This document shows, one piece after another, positions 15,335 to 25,588 of a DNA stretch of 64,000 nt. Location of the stretch: assembly GCA_011109175.1 (NCBI GenBank), contig RDEW01000017.1:124001-188000 (forward strand). Direction: 5' to 3'. The position numbers and the translations under genes were made by a program. This stretch comes from Dicyema japonicum (lineage: Eukaryota > Dicyemida > Rhombozoa > Dicyemidae). The notes beneath the pieces were generated by a model. The model was not told the DNA's origin. It made no database searches and saw only the letters and a list, made by a program, of their open reading frames with translations. The stretch's first letter is position 1; the number at the start of each line of letters is the position of its first letter.

Positions 15335-15530
15335 GATTTTTGCCATAAGCCCAGCACAAACAGTCATAACTAATTAATCCAAGGAAGGAACCCAAGGAGA
15401 ACGCCCGATTGTGTCGACAGAATCCACCCTCCAATAGTCCAGAGAGCGGAGAAGTAATTCCGCCATCTTACATTTTCATTGCTCGTCCTATCGTTTAGAA
15501 ATCACTTCATTCTTCGGTGGAAGATTTTTT
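15335..15530 (-). repeat. tRNA-like SINE, 3' half (family 1)
   Basis: Reverse-strand copy of the SINE tail best seen at 47010-47190. Anchors on the plus strand are AAGCCCAGCACAAACAGTCA, TAACTAATTAATCCAAGGAA and TTGTGTCGAC. Only the 3' half is present. The same half occurs at 45885-46095. Confidence 0.65.
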
Positions 15531-15593
15531 CATAATGGTAATCTTCACCATTATTATTTGAAACTGAACTACTCATCGGAGCTGGCTCTAAGG

Positions 15594-16197
15594 CAGAAGT
15601 TTTCAGAAAATAATTCTCGAGGCACACACTAATCGTAAAAAATAATCCACGGCACACATTAAAAATAAAAAAATGAAATACACTTAAAAATATTTAAAAA
15701 TTATAACCCAATCGAATTTTTCAATTTTTAGGTCTGGAAAATAGGCATCAATTTTGTTTTCCAAAATTATTAAATGTCCATTAATCAGTCCTTGTATTGC
15801 TTCACTAAAATATAAAATAAATCATTAGCTGCTGGTTATTTGAACGAATCTCCCTCGCCATCCTGAGAGAGAATAGCCACGCGGTCAGGGCAGCCGCTAT
15901 ATGACCGTTTACTCTCATTAGTAAAATATTATTGAAATAATCAATCATATCGTGAACATGTCAATTGCTCGAGTATTTGTTAAGAGGCTTACATAACAAG
16001 TATTGTTCTGTAATTTTCCCAAAATAGACAAATCGTATATTTGCCAACAATGTGCAATTCAGAAGTGTATGTGGATTCAAGTTGTAATGAAAAATGAATT
16101 TTCTTAATAGAAAATAAGACATTGTTTTCAATATTCTCCGACGAGAAACAATGTTATCTGACAAAAATACCTGTTATTTTTTGTTCATATTTATGAC
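15594..16197 (-). mobile_element. truncated hAT element, same family as 43475-44385
   Basis: Begins with a terminus CAGAAGTTTTCAGAAAATAA followed by CGAGGCACACACTAATCGTA, close to the left end of the hAT at 43475. Internal sequence near 16152-16197 (TATCTGACAAAAATACC, TTTTTTGTTCATATTTATGA) matches 43700-43745. The right end is missing where LINE sequence begins at about 16200. A piece of dispersed repeat 3 lies inside (15843-15925). No full transposase frame survives. Confidence 0.65.
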
Positions 16198-16199
16198 CC

Positions 16200-17095
16200 A
16201 CCCAAGGGGACGCGCTATCACCTGTATTATTTATCATCTACCTGGAGGCAGCTATGAGAGATCTACGAGAACAAATTGGATGTTTGGACAACCACTTTAT
16301 GGACTCATTTACTCGGATGATGTCGATTTTGTCGCGGAAGATCAAGAATTTATAAACTTCATTAAGGAGAAAGCGAAAACAATTTTGAGTAATAGTTCCT
16401 CAAAGTCAATGAAGAGAAAACTGAACTAACCACTATTAAAAGAACACCAACCCGCGTTGAGAAGTGGAGGACATCCGAAAACTGGATCTTTAATTGGCGA
16501 TTCAGAAGATATCTCCACGAAAGATACTGGCCACAATAGCACTTAGAAAATTACAATCAATTCTGAGGAGAAAGAATCAAATTCCTGCAAAGATGCGATT
16601 ACGCTTATATAATGGATTTGTCCGACCAGTCCTCATATACAACGCAAGCACTTGGTGAACATACAAGAAAGACATGGAACAACTAGACTCGTTTCACAGA
16701 GGCCAACTAAGAAAACTCCTTGAAAATCTCAAACAATAACTTATAGAGTGACTGATTGTGGACCAATAAGTCTAAACGTACTTGAAGCCCATTGGCGCCT
16801 TTTTGGACATATTCTACGAATGAGTAAAGGCAATGTCGTCATGGAAGAATTTTTCGGCCATACTGAATTTTCTACAATCAGAGGATGTCCAAGAGATTGT
16901 CTTCCCAGGACACTTGCGGAGGATTATGTTGTGATCTGTGCCCGATTGATGGATTCAGACGGTCTGGACGAAATCAGGAGGCGAGCAAGACGACGAAAGG
17001 GATGGAGAAGGCTAGCGCCAAGAATAGTCGAACGCATGGCGCAAGCGATACCATAAACACTGTTTACTGACAACGCGGACGTGCATTAACTAACA
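16200..17095 (+). mobile_element. LINE fragment, RT to C-terminus
   Basis: Begins inside RT with GLIYSDDVDFVAEDQEFINF at 16300-16360. This is the YADD box with Ala changed to Ser; both Asp are kept. It ends with HWRLFGHILRM, RGCPRDCLPRTL and a basic RRRARRRKGWRRL tail up to 17056. This layout matches the LINE at 270-2690. Stops separate the two parts, so it is inactive. The 3' end has ATTAACTAACAACTAACTAA. Confidence 0.75.
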
Positions 17096-17104
17096 ACTAA
17101 CTAA

Positions 17105-17305
17105 TCTTCACCAGTGGAGTTTGTCAGGGAGAAGGTATGAAGATCCCTTTCAACAACTGTGTCGTGACGGAAGGACTTGTCAACTTACAGATGGAATCTG
17201 TTTGACGAGAATTGATCGCTGAAAAGTCCATCGTTCGAATTCAGACCTACGACTGTCAGATTTGATATCACCAGATGCTACGTTCAGCCAAGAATGGCAA
17301 TCGAC
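17105..17305 (-). repeat. tRNA-like SINE, 5' half (family 1)
   Basis: Reverse-strand copy of the region seen at 46750-46960 (+) and 39120-39340 (-). Anchors on the plus strand are AGATCCCTTTCAACA.CTGTG, TTTGACGAGAATTGATC and ATCACCAGATGCTACGTTC. The box B block is eroded (TCGTTCGAATTCAGACC). Confidence 0.6.
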
Positions 17306-17384
17306 CCAATAGCACCGAGAAGTTGCAAGCTGACTCAGGATTCACCTGCTTGCGTCGCCATCAACAATGTTGCTATCTGATTTA

Positions 17385-17585
17385 AGATTGCTCTTCCTTC
17401 CCTCTCAAAGCGTCATTGCATCTACCTTACTCAGGAGACCCCAATCAAAAGGATCCATCTATTCTTTCTACTGAGAGACAATTCCGCTCCCTGGCGACGA
17501 GTTCTGGAATCGACTTCAGTTCCCCACAACGCTCTCGGATCATTGTGCTTGGGTTAAAGTTCTGCTAGAATGCGTATCCTCAAGT
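17385..17585 (+). repeat. SINE-like dispersed repeat, family 2, copy 2
   Basis: Landmarks are GCGTCATTGCATCTACC, ACTCAGGAGACCCCAATCAA, GAGACAATTCCGCTCCCTGG, GCGACGAGTTCTGGAATCGA and GGATCATTGTGCTTGG. The 3' tail present in other copies is not clear here. Confidence 0.6.
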
Positions 17586-18095
17586 GGCTAACTGATCACA
17601 AACTGATAAGGAAGAGGTCGAAACGACAAGGACGAACATCTTGAACCATTTCCCACAACAGGCTCGGAGTCTTCTCATATTTTGGCTGGTTTTGAAGTAT
17701 TCAATAAGAGCGCCATGGAAAAACTGTTTGTATATTGGCCACCCTCAGGAATTTCCGTTGTCGTTATAGTAGAAGCGATCCAAGGATATGAATAGAAGCC
17801 AACTCCTTTGATAGTTTCCTGAAGATTGGATAACTTTTGTTGGAAAAAGCGTGAAATTTCCATTGAACACAACGCATTGCATAGGACAGTATCGCCTGAA
17901 TAAATCGGTTCTAGGTGGTAGAGAGGTACTCGGCATTGATACCAGGAGTATTTGAAATGACTTTTAGAAACATCATTCTCTAGATCGCCTTCGTTACCCG
18001 ATCTTCCACATGTTTAGAAGATGGGGTCCCTGGTTGAACCTGACTTCTGAAATATTGACGTTGGAATAATCGCGTTATCAGAAGGATTTTTGATG
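17586..18095. other. intergenic, nothing recognised
   Basis: Overlapping minus-strand frames of 63-65 codons (17675-17936) have no motif I know. No repeat shared with other parts of the window was found. Confidence 0.35.
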
Positions 18096-18103
18096 GTGTA
18101 GTC

Positions 18104-19021
18104 CAGTGATTCTCAACCTTTTTGGTCTGCGAGCCAAATCAATAATTAACAATTGGTTCGCGGGCCGCAAAAAAATTTTTAAGAAAATTAAACTTTATTA
18201 ACGAAAATTAATGTGAGAATTGAATCTGCTTTCCTTCTACTATTCTTTCAAACAAGGACTCAGTTTTGATGACGACGTACGTAAGAGTTGTATAAGAGAT
18301 TCATCAGTTGATTGTTTGCGAAATTTGGTTTGATCCGTGGAGTCTGCTGAACAGAGCTTCACGAACATACGTTGATCCAAATACAGTCGCATTTTATACG
18401 CATTCGTAACCAAAATGGGTATTTTAAATTAAAATTCTACTCCAAAATAGTTGACTTTTATTAAATATTGCGATGAGCTCTATTGCAGTGAGCTCTATCC
18501 GACTGCATTTCAATGAGCTCCATTTGAAATTCGTCTGGACCGGTTGCAGGATCTATTTCTATAGGCAAGGCATCCTTGAAATTATTAAAACCTCTTTCAA
18601 ATTCTTCAATTAGATCGCAAATAACTTTAGTATATTTCTGGTGCGATCATATTCTTTATGACGAGAAAGCAAGGGAAATGGATTGTAGTGTCATTTAAAA
18701 TTTGATTTTTCAGAGATGTAGTTTTGTAGTGAATTTATTTTGGCTTTTTAAAATGAGCCATTCAAAATCGAAAGATGTGTTGAAATATCAACCATGAAAG
18801 CTAAATCAGAAATCTTTATTCCAAAGTTGAGGAAAAACAATCTTTCCATAAAATCTTTAATTTTATCAATAAGATTGTAAAATTTAAATTAAAAATGATG
18901 TAATATTTCTGAACCTTTTAAACACGTTGCGCGGCTCCAGCGAACAGAAGTGTAGCTCTCGACATTATATGACTTAGACATCGTATAATAAAATGACAAA
19001 TCAGGCAATTGAGAACCACTG
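18104..19021 (-). mobile_element. hAT DNA transposon (GTF2IRD2-type transposase remains) with 8-bp TSD
   Basis: Ends are CAGTGATTCTCAACC and, on the other strand, CAGTGGTTCTCAATT. Identical 8-bp direct repeats GTGTAGTC flank it at 18096-18103 and 19022-19029. The minus strand keeps transposase phrases such as ISDLAFMVDISTHLSILN and DEFQMELIEMQ, which are typical of the hAT transposases domesticated as GTF2IRD2. Stops and shifts break the frame, and at 918 bp it is too short for a full transposase. It is an inactive deletion derivative, with ends and target duplication still sharp. Confidence 0.9.
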
Positions 19022-19029
19022 GTGTAGTC

Positions 19030-19795
19030 ACCTATACACACGAAAGACTTCGTTAGGAAAACGTTAAGCCGTAGTTGAACGAACCATGATTCAGAGTATC
19101 AAGTATTTATTGTATGATCAAAGTGGATGTTGGTAATCTTTATTTCTGGCAGCAGTTACAATGTTGTCCACATAGAATAGCAGGATTTAGCTCCGTATCA
19201 ACTTCTTTCCATGGATATATTATAATTCGCAAGGATCGTTAGATAGACCGTGGTGTTCTAGCCATTGTGAAAAATGGGTTATCTTTTGAGGATATAAATC
19301 AGCGAATCAGAGTTTAAGGAGTCAGATCCTGTCCTCAAACAACTTACGATCAAGGTAGCTTACCTTCTTTGATAACTCTGACTACCGTATAAAAACAAAT
19401 ATTAGAAGTTATCTCTGAATCGAAGAGCTCTCAGGGATTCTTCTGAGAGTACATTCGAATCTGGATCCTACTATCATCGGATACCTTTGTTAACTTGGGA
19501 TTTCCGATGTCTCTTGAGTCGATTACTTTGTCCATGAGTAGATATGACGTGATTTTCATCAATCATGAAAATTATAACACGGACGATGACCTTAACACGG
19601 TACTGCGAAAGCCATCTCCCTGTGTCTCTTAGTCCACCGCAATAGTAACCCCAATTTTGTTGACGACTCCACGTCAAAGATGATGGTGGACCCCTGAAAT
19701 GATTGAGGAAAAGTACTATGAATCTACTCAAATGCCGATTGTGCTGAACGGAGAAAATTGAAGAAATACTCAGTTTTCGGGGATCGCTTCCAAGA
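19030..19795. other. intergenic with a dispersed-repeat fragment
   Basis: 19555-19690 shares GCGGACGATGACC/ACGGACGATGACC, GAAAGCCATCTCC.TG.GTCTC and ATTTTGTTGACGACTCC with 36010-36230 and partly with 10470-10530. The minus-strand frame at 19474-19731 lies in this repeat and is not supported as a gene. Confidence 0.4.
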
Positions 19796-19797
19796 CC

Positions 19798-19982
19798 TTA
19801 TTTTCATTTTATTGGAGACTTCTGTATGTATATAAACTGTTCAGAACATCGAGTTTCTGATGTTCCCCCGAGTTATTCGCTTTCCACACTCACAAGAAGA
19901 CATGGGATTTATCCATAATGACAAAAGTCGTGTCCTCACAATCCTTGTTGATGTAAAAGGGATTACTCAACGAGGAAGAACA
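19798..19982. repeat. dispersed repeat, about 185 bp (pair with 10772-10952)
   Basis: Second copy of the repeat described at 10772-10952, same orientation, with about 10 percent differences by eye. It is followed by unrelated sequence at 19990. Confidence 0.7.
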
Positions 19983-20118
19983 TACAGCGTCATGTTGTGG
20001 TTAACCCAGTAGCCTCCATTCAAAATCAGTTCCCCAGAGTCTGTTTGACTGTGCTCTGGTGTGTAATATTAAAATATTTGAGTTTAAAAATAACGAAAAA
20101 TTAAAAAATTGACAAAAG

Positions 20119-20328
20119 TTATGAGTAAGGAGATGTTCGTTTGATGATTTCCATCACTTCATCAGAATAAGTACATCCGAAATAGTGGATATTTGAGTAG
20201 CAATTAGCCAAACATTCTAACCTGTCGGGTGGAAATGCGTACATATTTTTAACTATGTAGGACTTTTTGTATTCCCATTGCAAATCCGTGTCGTGTACAT
20301 AACGATAGTTTGAGAGAGAATCATCCAT
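20119..20328 (-). CDS. small XTBD (XRN2-binding) domain protein
   Basis: A single-exon frame of 69 residues that is essentially one domain. It has W (LQWEYKKSYI), FPPDRLECLANCYSNIHYFGC and YSDEVMEII. The XTBD family (CDKN2AIP, CDKN2AIPNL, C. elegans PAXT-1) has the same spacing: W..R..FI, then P.DRL.CLS..W.N...LGC.Y...VM. These proteins bind the 5'-3' exonuclease XRN2 through this domain and stabilise it. CDKN2AIPNL is about 116 residues, so this is shorter; an extra exon may have been missed. A/T-rich sequence flanks both ends. It lies just downstream of the phospholipase C gene on the same strand, with about 670 bp between them. Confidence 0.75.
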   Translation of the reverse strand: MDDSLSNYRYVHDTDLQWEYKKSYIVKNMYAFPPDRLECLANCYSNIHYFGCTYSDEVMEIIKRTSPYS

Positions 20329-20994
20329 TGAGCTATAAAATAAAAATTTAAATAAAAATTTAATTTAATATTTAAATTTTATAAGAAACTTTATTTACCC
20401 AATTTCTTTTAACAATATCTTCTGGAAAGTCCCAGTCTCCAATGCCTCTGGGATCCTTACTACGTAAGAACCGAGTACGTGCCGTTGTGACTACGAGGAT
20501 CAGTTATACGGCCGATATGTGCTAGTGTGGGTCGATGGGGGCATCGGGCCAAGTTGAATTCTGCTAGAGCATGCTGGGATCACGTGATTGGTTAGTTTGG
20601 TGTTACCGTGATTTTTGGTATTATTTTCATTTCATTTCAGGAGACCAGTTGGCCATGTGGTTTATTGGTCGGAAGGTTGATGTGATCAAGTGTATCAAAT
20701 TCCTCAAGGTCGCAGAAAGACGATTCCTTCCAACCACACAAGTTCATTCAGGGAGAAAGCAGCTGCTATATGAACTCCAAGTAATGATCCAATGCATTGG
20801 GGGGAGCAAATGATCTTTAGTGCCAGCTTGGGATTAGGAGTCATCTAAAACAGGTTAAACACGCTACACCACACCACTAGAGTGAGGAAAGATAGGGAAC
20901 AGAAAACATGAGAAACTCTCGACTGTGGAATCTAACCCCAAAAACATAATTGGAGACATAACTCCCTAACCAGTAAGCACATCAGTAAAGAGAG

Positions 20995-23435
20995 TTATTT
21001 TATTATATAGACTGCAATAATGTTCAAGTCCGATGAAATATTGTAACAATCTCTTAGGGGGATAACCCTTAATCCTTCTTTGATTGAACTCAACTCGATA
21101 AAATTACGAAATAGAAGACGTCCAGCGTTGTCTTCAACCACAATCTTCACGAATGGTATGTTGTTTGTAAAATTGTCTAGTAATACGGGAGTTTTATGTA
21201 ATTCATTGGTCCAAGAAATGCAGGTTATCTCCCGTTCAGAGGCCCCAATTAACTGAGATATTCTTACTTTGAATCTCCCCTCAAAATTAATGTGGAGATA
21301 AATGATCTGGTCTCAGGTTAGAAGGTTACCTTGATAGATAGTCGGTTGTAATTATTTGGGGATAGAATTCCTCTCAGATGGTCAGGTTTGAGGATATAGC
21401 CATCTCGGTTGTTGAAGTCGAACATCGCAGAGTTCAGTTGGACGTACTGATCGCACGTTTGAAGATTCAAGGCGACCATCTGAATTCCGCTATTCCAGAA
21501 GTACTAGTTGATTCAGAATAATAAAAACTAGGGGGTTAGTATTTGAGGAATTGATCCGAACTGGAGTTGGATAGATACGGAATATCTGTTTCACTGATCT
21601 CCTGGAATCAACCAAATCGCGTACTCCACTAGTGAAGAGTGGGATTTCTTGACGAGGGACATTGCCTTGTTTTCAACGAGGGAAATAAGTCGGTAAGACA
21701 GGTTTAATTCCAAATATTAACTCCTGGTACCTCGCTCGTGCTTCAGAGTGGACAAATGGCAGGGGGTGAAGTAGTTCATCAAAGGGAGATGTTGGCGGAA
21801 TAAACTCAAATTTAGTTTAAATGACATTTTGTGTTTAAGGGACCTCGCATTGACCTTGGATGATAACGTTCTCCCGTTTCCCAGATTTTTGGAGATCTCT
21901 AAAGTCAATAAAAGTCAACCTTTTTTAAATAAGTTATCTTTACATTTCAATATGATTTTGTTGCACAGCTCACTGAGTTTTGGGAGATCGTCGCCCTTTC
22001 CGTAGCAGAGAACTCCGTCAAATAATTGGTGGGCGAAATATCTCCTCATGATTTGAATCATTTTAGTTTGCTGTGGGGGACTGGGGGTAACAATAAAGTC
22101 CAACGAGCAGTGGTTTTCAATCGACAGAATGAGTGGTAAGTCCGTGGTTATGAAAACAACGGAAGATATTTCTCTTATAACCTCGGAAAAAGGTACCGAC
22201 GTGCAAGCTGTATGACCGTGAGTCACCATTGGCTCGTCCCCGTCCCAACAGTCAATTTCAACACAGCGGCACCCATCTAGTAAGAATATTCTGTACATTT
22301 CTGAACACGATTTACTTCCAATTTGATTCCCTGCTGTAAACTAACTCAGATACCCGACAAATACGTGTTATGTGATGATTTTATGAAATAGTGACTCAGG
22401 GGTAACTTCTGTTGACTTTCTTCTTTAGAACTTTGGCATCAATGTAACCACAGCTCAGTATATATTTGGTGAGGTTCGCCACTGATATTGAATCTAAATA
22501 TGGACTTTGTGACCGACTCTTTATTTTAAGGTGGGGACTTGTCTCGAACGAAGATATGATGGATTTCGCCTTGTCTGTGTTTTTCATTTGATATCTTCCA
22601 AAAAAAATTTCGAGATTTTCTAAGCTTATCAAGTCTCTTGATGAGACCAAACTTGAATGATAAATAAACTCACTCCTTCAGGAATTCCTTCAAATTTAAG
22701 AACTCCAATAATGAAATCCTGAAAAGGAAGAAATTTTCGAATGTAAAATTTTTTGAGGTGAGATTGGCTGTCTAAGCATCAGACTGACAATAAACGAGAT
22801 TTGTGGGCAAATTAGCCATTTTCAGGGAATAAATCAACTTTTCTGGCTTGTAGTGACTGAAATCTGCTAAAAGTCTAAAATGCTAGTAAAATTCACTTTT
22901 TCACGTTCATGTCCTTGAAACTCATAATAAAACTGTTCAACTTGCAGTATTCCTTGGTTATCAAAGAGAATGGGGATGGATAGTAGTTCCCGACAAAACT
23001 CATAAAGTCCTGAATGATGCTGATAAGCTTCTACCAATATGGGGGACGTTGAACCTTGGGATACTTCTCTTTGAAGAATATAAACGTAATCTTCTCGATA
23101 TTAAAGTTCCCAACATTGATGGTGACCACGTTGTCTTTCAGTTTGTCGAATAAATGTCCTCGACTGGAGATCAGACCACCGATGTTCTAAGTAAATACGT
23201 CAAATGAAACCAGCTCTAATGTCGAATTCCGAACCACATCTTTTATGAGGACCAATTCAATAAATGATAGACACTATTAATTTATGTGAACGATAAATGC
23301 CTTAGTATGGAAATTCGTGCTAATTATATGAAATGGATCCACGTTTAGATAAACCAGTTCTGTTTTATCATTGACTAATCGGAGACATTTTACGTCCACC
23401 AGTTCGACAAATTCACAACTTGAGTCGCTCCTCAT
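20995..23435 (-). CDS. phosphoinositide-specific phospholipase C
   Basis: Hydrolyses PIP2 to IP3 and diacylglycerol. Reading leftward on the minus strand, an N-terminal part (23435-22440) has weak similarity to the PH/EF-hand region. The X domain then begins with LSHYFIKSSHNTYL (first catalytic His), EMYR..LLDGCRCVEIDCWDG (Glu and Asp), THGHT (second His) and LSIENHCS (Glu). After a short linker the Y domain has SLVENKAMSLVKKS, FRIYPTPVRINSSN, FWNSGIQMVALNLQT and GYILKPDHLR. A C2-like end contains VKIVVEDNAGRLLF and ends at 20995. All five X-domain catalytic positions are kept. Introns include 22334-22353 (20 bp, inside the HNTYL loop), 22081-22104 and 21514-21538. The subclass (beta, delta or other) is not decided. 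The start is provisional because the N-terminal exons are poorly conserved. Confidence 0.85.
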
Positions 23436-23789
23436 TCATTTTACTGCAAAATTGGCTATTTATGTATCCAAAGACAACGAAAATTCTTTCATTCTTGGAA
23501 AGTAACAAAAATATGTTCGTAAACGACATGTACCAGGTTCGTAGTCTTCGGGGTTAATAATGAGCCTAAGCCAGGCTCTTCAGTCTACCTGTTGCTTCCA
23601 GTTCTCTGTTGTGAGCTCATCTGGATCAACTTAGGAGGGTGTGAGGTGTGAGTGAAATAATAATAATAATGTGAGTGAAATTTGGTATTTTATAAATTTC
23701 GAATATAATTTTTCTATAAACTTTATTAAAAAACACAAAATTTTCTATAAACTTTATTAAAATATAAAAACATTTAAAAATACAATGTC

Positions 23790-24505
23790 ATGTGTGCGAA
23801 AATCAAAGATTTTGTAATTCCATCCTGGTAATGAATAAATATTTTAAACGTTTTATAGGGCTGGGATCCCACCTACAGGACTCCATTTGGAGGTCATCAA
23901 AGACGGAAATGTGATACAAGTAAAATTTTTATCACATTTTAGAAAATACCGATAGACACCAAGAAATACTATACATTTGGGCGGGAAGATACAAATGATG
24001 TTGTTATGGATCACGCATCCTGTTCACGTGTTCATAGTATCCTTCTTTGGCACTCTAAAATGAAGAAGGCATTTTTAGTTGACCTCCACAGTGGTAACCT
24101 TCCTCCTTTAGTTTAGCTCATGGCACATGGGTAGGAAAAGCCAAAATTTCAGCTTACCAACCTCAGCACGTGGAGACTTTTTTTCATTTTGGAGCGTCCT
24201 CCCGACATTATGTGATCCAAGAGAAGCCAAAGGGGGAGTACCCGGAAGAACAATTCCCTCAAGAGGACATCGAAGTAACCTCAAAACTGGACCAACTCAC
24301 ACAATCGAACACGCAGCGGAACCGTTGTATTAAAAAACTAATAAAGTCTCCCCCACGTGAATCACGACCTCCTCACGTGCTGTTTTCTCGAATGGATGTG
24401 ATCATGAATGCAGAAGAATTTGACTCTTCTGTTGGGAGATTTCGTAATCTTGAGCCAGAGTCGTATTTGGCTCCTCCAAGAGACCGTGTCGTCAATCTTC
24501 CGTAG
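23790..24505 (+). CDS. PPP1R8: Nuclear inhibitor of PP1 (NIPP1/PPP1R8), FHA domain
   Basis: Regulatory subunit of nuclear protein phosphatase 1. The spliced frame starts FVIPSWAGIPPTGLHLEVIK. The FHA domain follows, with YYTFGRE, DHASCSRVHS, FLVDLHSAHGTWVG and HFGASSRHYVIQEKP. The PP1-docking segment is HVLFSR, and an acidic stretch leads into DSSVGRFRNL, the family signature after the docking motif. Introns are at 23828-23858 (31 bp), 23920-23942 and 24094-24116. It ends about 25 residues after the signature, so the protein is near 215 residues against about 350 in human. The C-terminal regulatory/RNA-binding tail is missing. The docking core has His in place of Arg but keeps Val and Phe. 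It starts 350 bp from the phospholipase C start and in the opposite direction, so the two may share a promoter region. Confidence 0.9.
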
Positions 24506-24509
24506 TTTA

Positions 24510-25225
24510 CTGTGAACGGAATGTGAAATCGAACCATAAGATGTATCCTAAGGAAAAGTGGATTCATTTATCGGAATAAAACGTGTTTTTATTAAATCTT
24601 CAGTCATTTTTGTCGCTATAGAGTAGAAGAGGTTGGGAATTGGAGGGGGTCAAATTTAGACACCCGGGTTTTTCACTATGTGGTATTCGTAAGTCATATA
24701 GTGGAGAAGCTTTAATGGGGATATCAGGTTCTCAGGTTTCCTTAAGGTGACAACTTTATAAGCTTTGAGGTATAATCATTAAGTTCAGTGTTGCTGTGTT
24801 GGCACCCCTAAGTGTTGGGGATGATGTTTTGTTGGCAAATTTTTTAAAACTACAAATCAGATGGGATTGGAAAATTGGACTCAACATATGGTTAAGTGGG
24901 GATAATTGAGTCTGTTTTATTAGATTGCTTCTAATAGTAGGTGGATATTGTAGATAGTCTGTATTTATTATAAGAACATTCGAGAATGAATAACTCCCTG
25001 GTTTCCGGGATTAGGTCAGATGAACAAGATTCCTGTGTAATTCTGAAAGGTCCTGTCCGTGTTTTCAATAATGAAGCTATGAATTCTATGGTTTACCGCA
25101 AACCACCCACGTGGAAAATTACGAGTTTATGTTAATTTTGACGTTGACCTTACCTTATTGTCATTTAATGTTTTTTTTCAATTGGGGTCAAATATTTAAA
25201 AATGGTTACAAGAGGGGTATCAGTC
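24510..25225. other. intergenic, nothing recognised
   Basis: No frame over 60 codons with a known motif on either strand. The sequence is not obviously a repeat within this window. Confidence 0.4.
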
Positions 25226-25299
25226 TTACTTAATGGGTGAATAAAATTCCCTAAGTAATATCACTTGGTTGAGTGGAAGGTTTAGTTGTCGTAGCTCCG

Positions 25300-25560
25300 T
25301 GCACTCTGATGACGTCATTGGATCCACTTTACTCAGGAGACGCCTAATGCCTGGAGACATCCAAAAGGATCCAATTATTCTTTCAATCGGGAGACAATTT
25401 CGTTTCCTGGCGACGAGTTCTAGAATCGACCTTAGCTCCCTGGACAGCGTTCTCTGGATCACTGTTCTTGGATGAAGGGTCAGCTGGAACGCTTCAGGTC
25501 AAGGAATTAGTTAGCTTACTTTAGCTTTGGTCTGAAATAATTTTATTTATTATGTAACCA
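25300..25560 (+). repeat. SINE-like dispersed repeat, family 2, copy 3 (best copy)
   Basis: The clearest copy. Landmarks are GATGACGTCATTGGATCCAC, CAGGAGACGCCTAATGCCTG, GGCGACGAGTTCTAGAATCG, CTCTGGATCACTGTTCTTGG, GGAATTAGTTAGCTTACTTT and GGTCTGAAATAATTTTATTT. The TTAGTTAG-bearing tail resembles the 3' ends of several LINEs in the window, as expected for a SINE copied by LINE machinery. Confidence 0.65.
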
Positions 25561-25588
25561 TACAACACTGTATTTATCTCCTTACGGT

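Noticed and set aside
20571-20813. 80-codon plus-strand frame
   Set aside because: No motif; part of it resembles repeat family 4 and a LINE 3' end (GCTGGGATCACGTGATTGGT).
24127-24333. 68-codon plus frame overlapping NIPP1
   Set aside because: The other frame carries the FHA domain end and NIPP1 signature; this is the shifted shadow.
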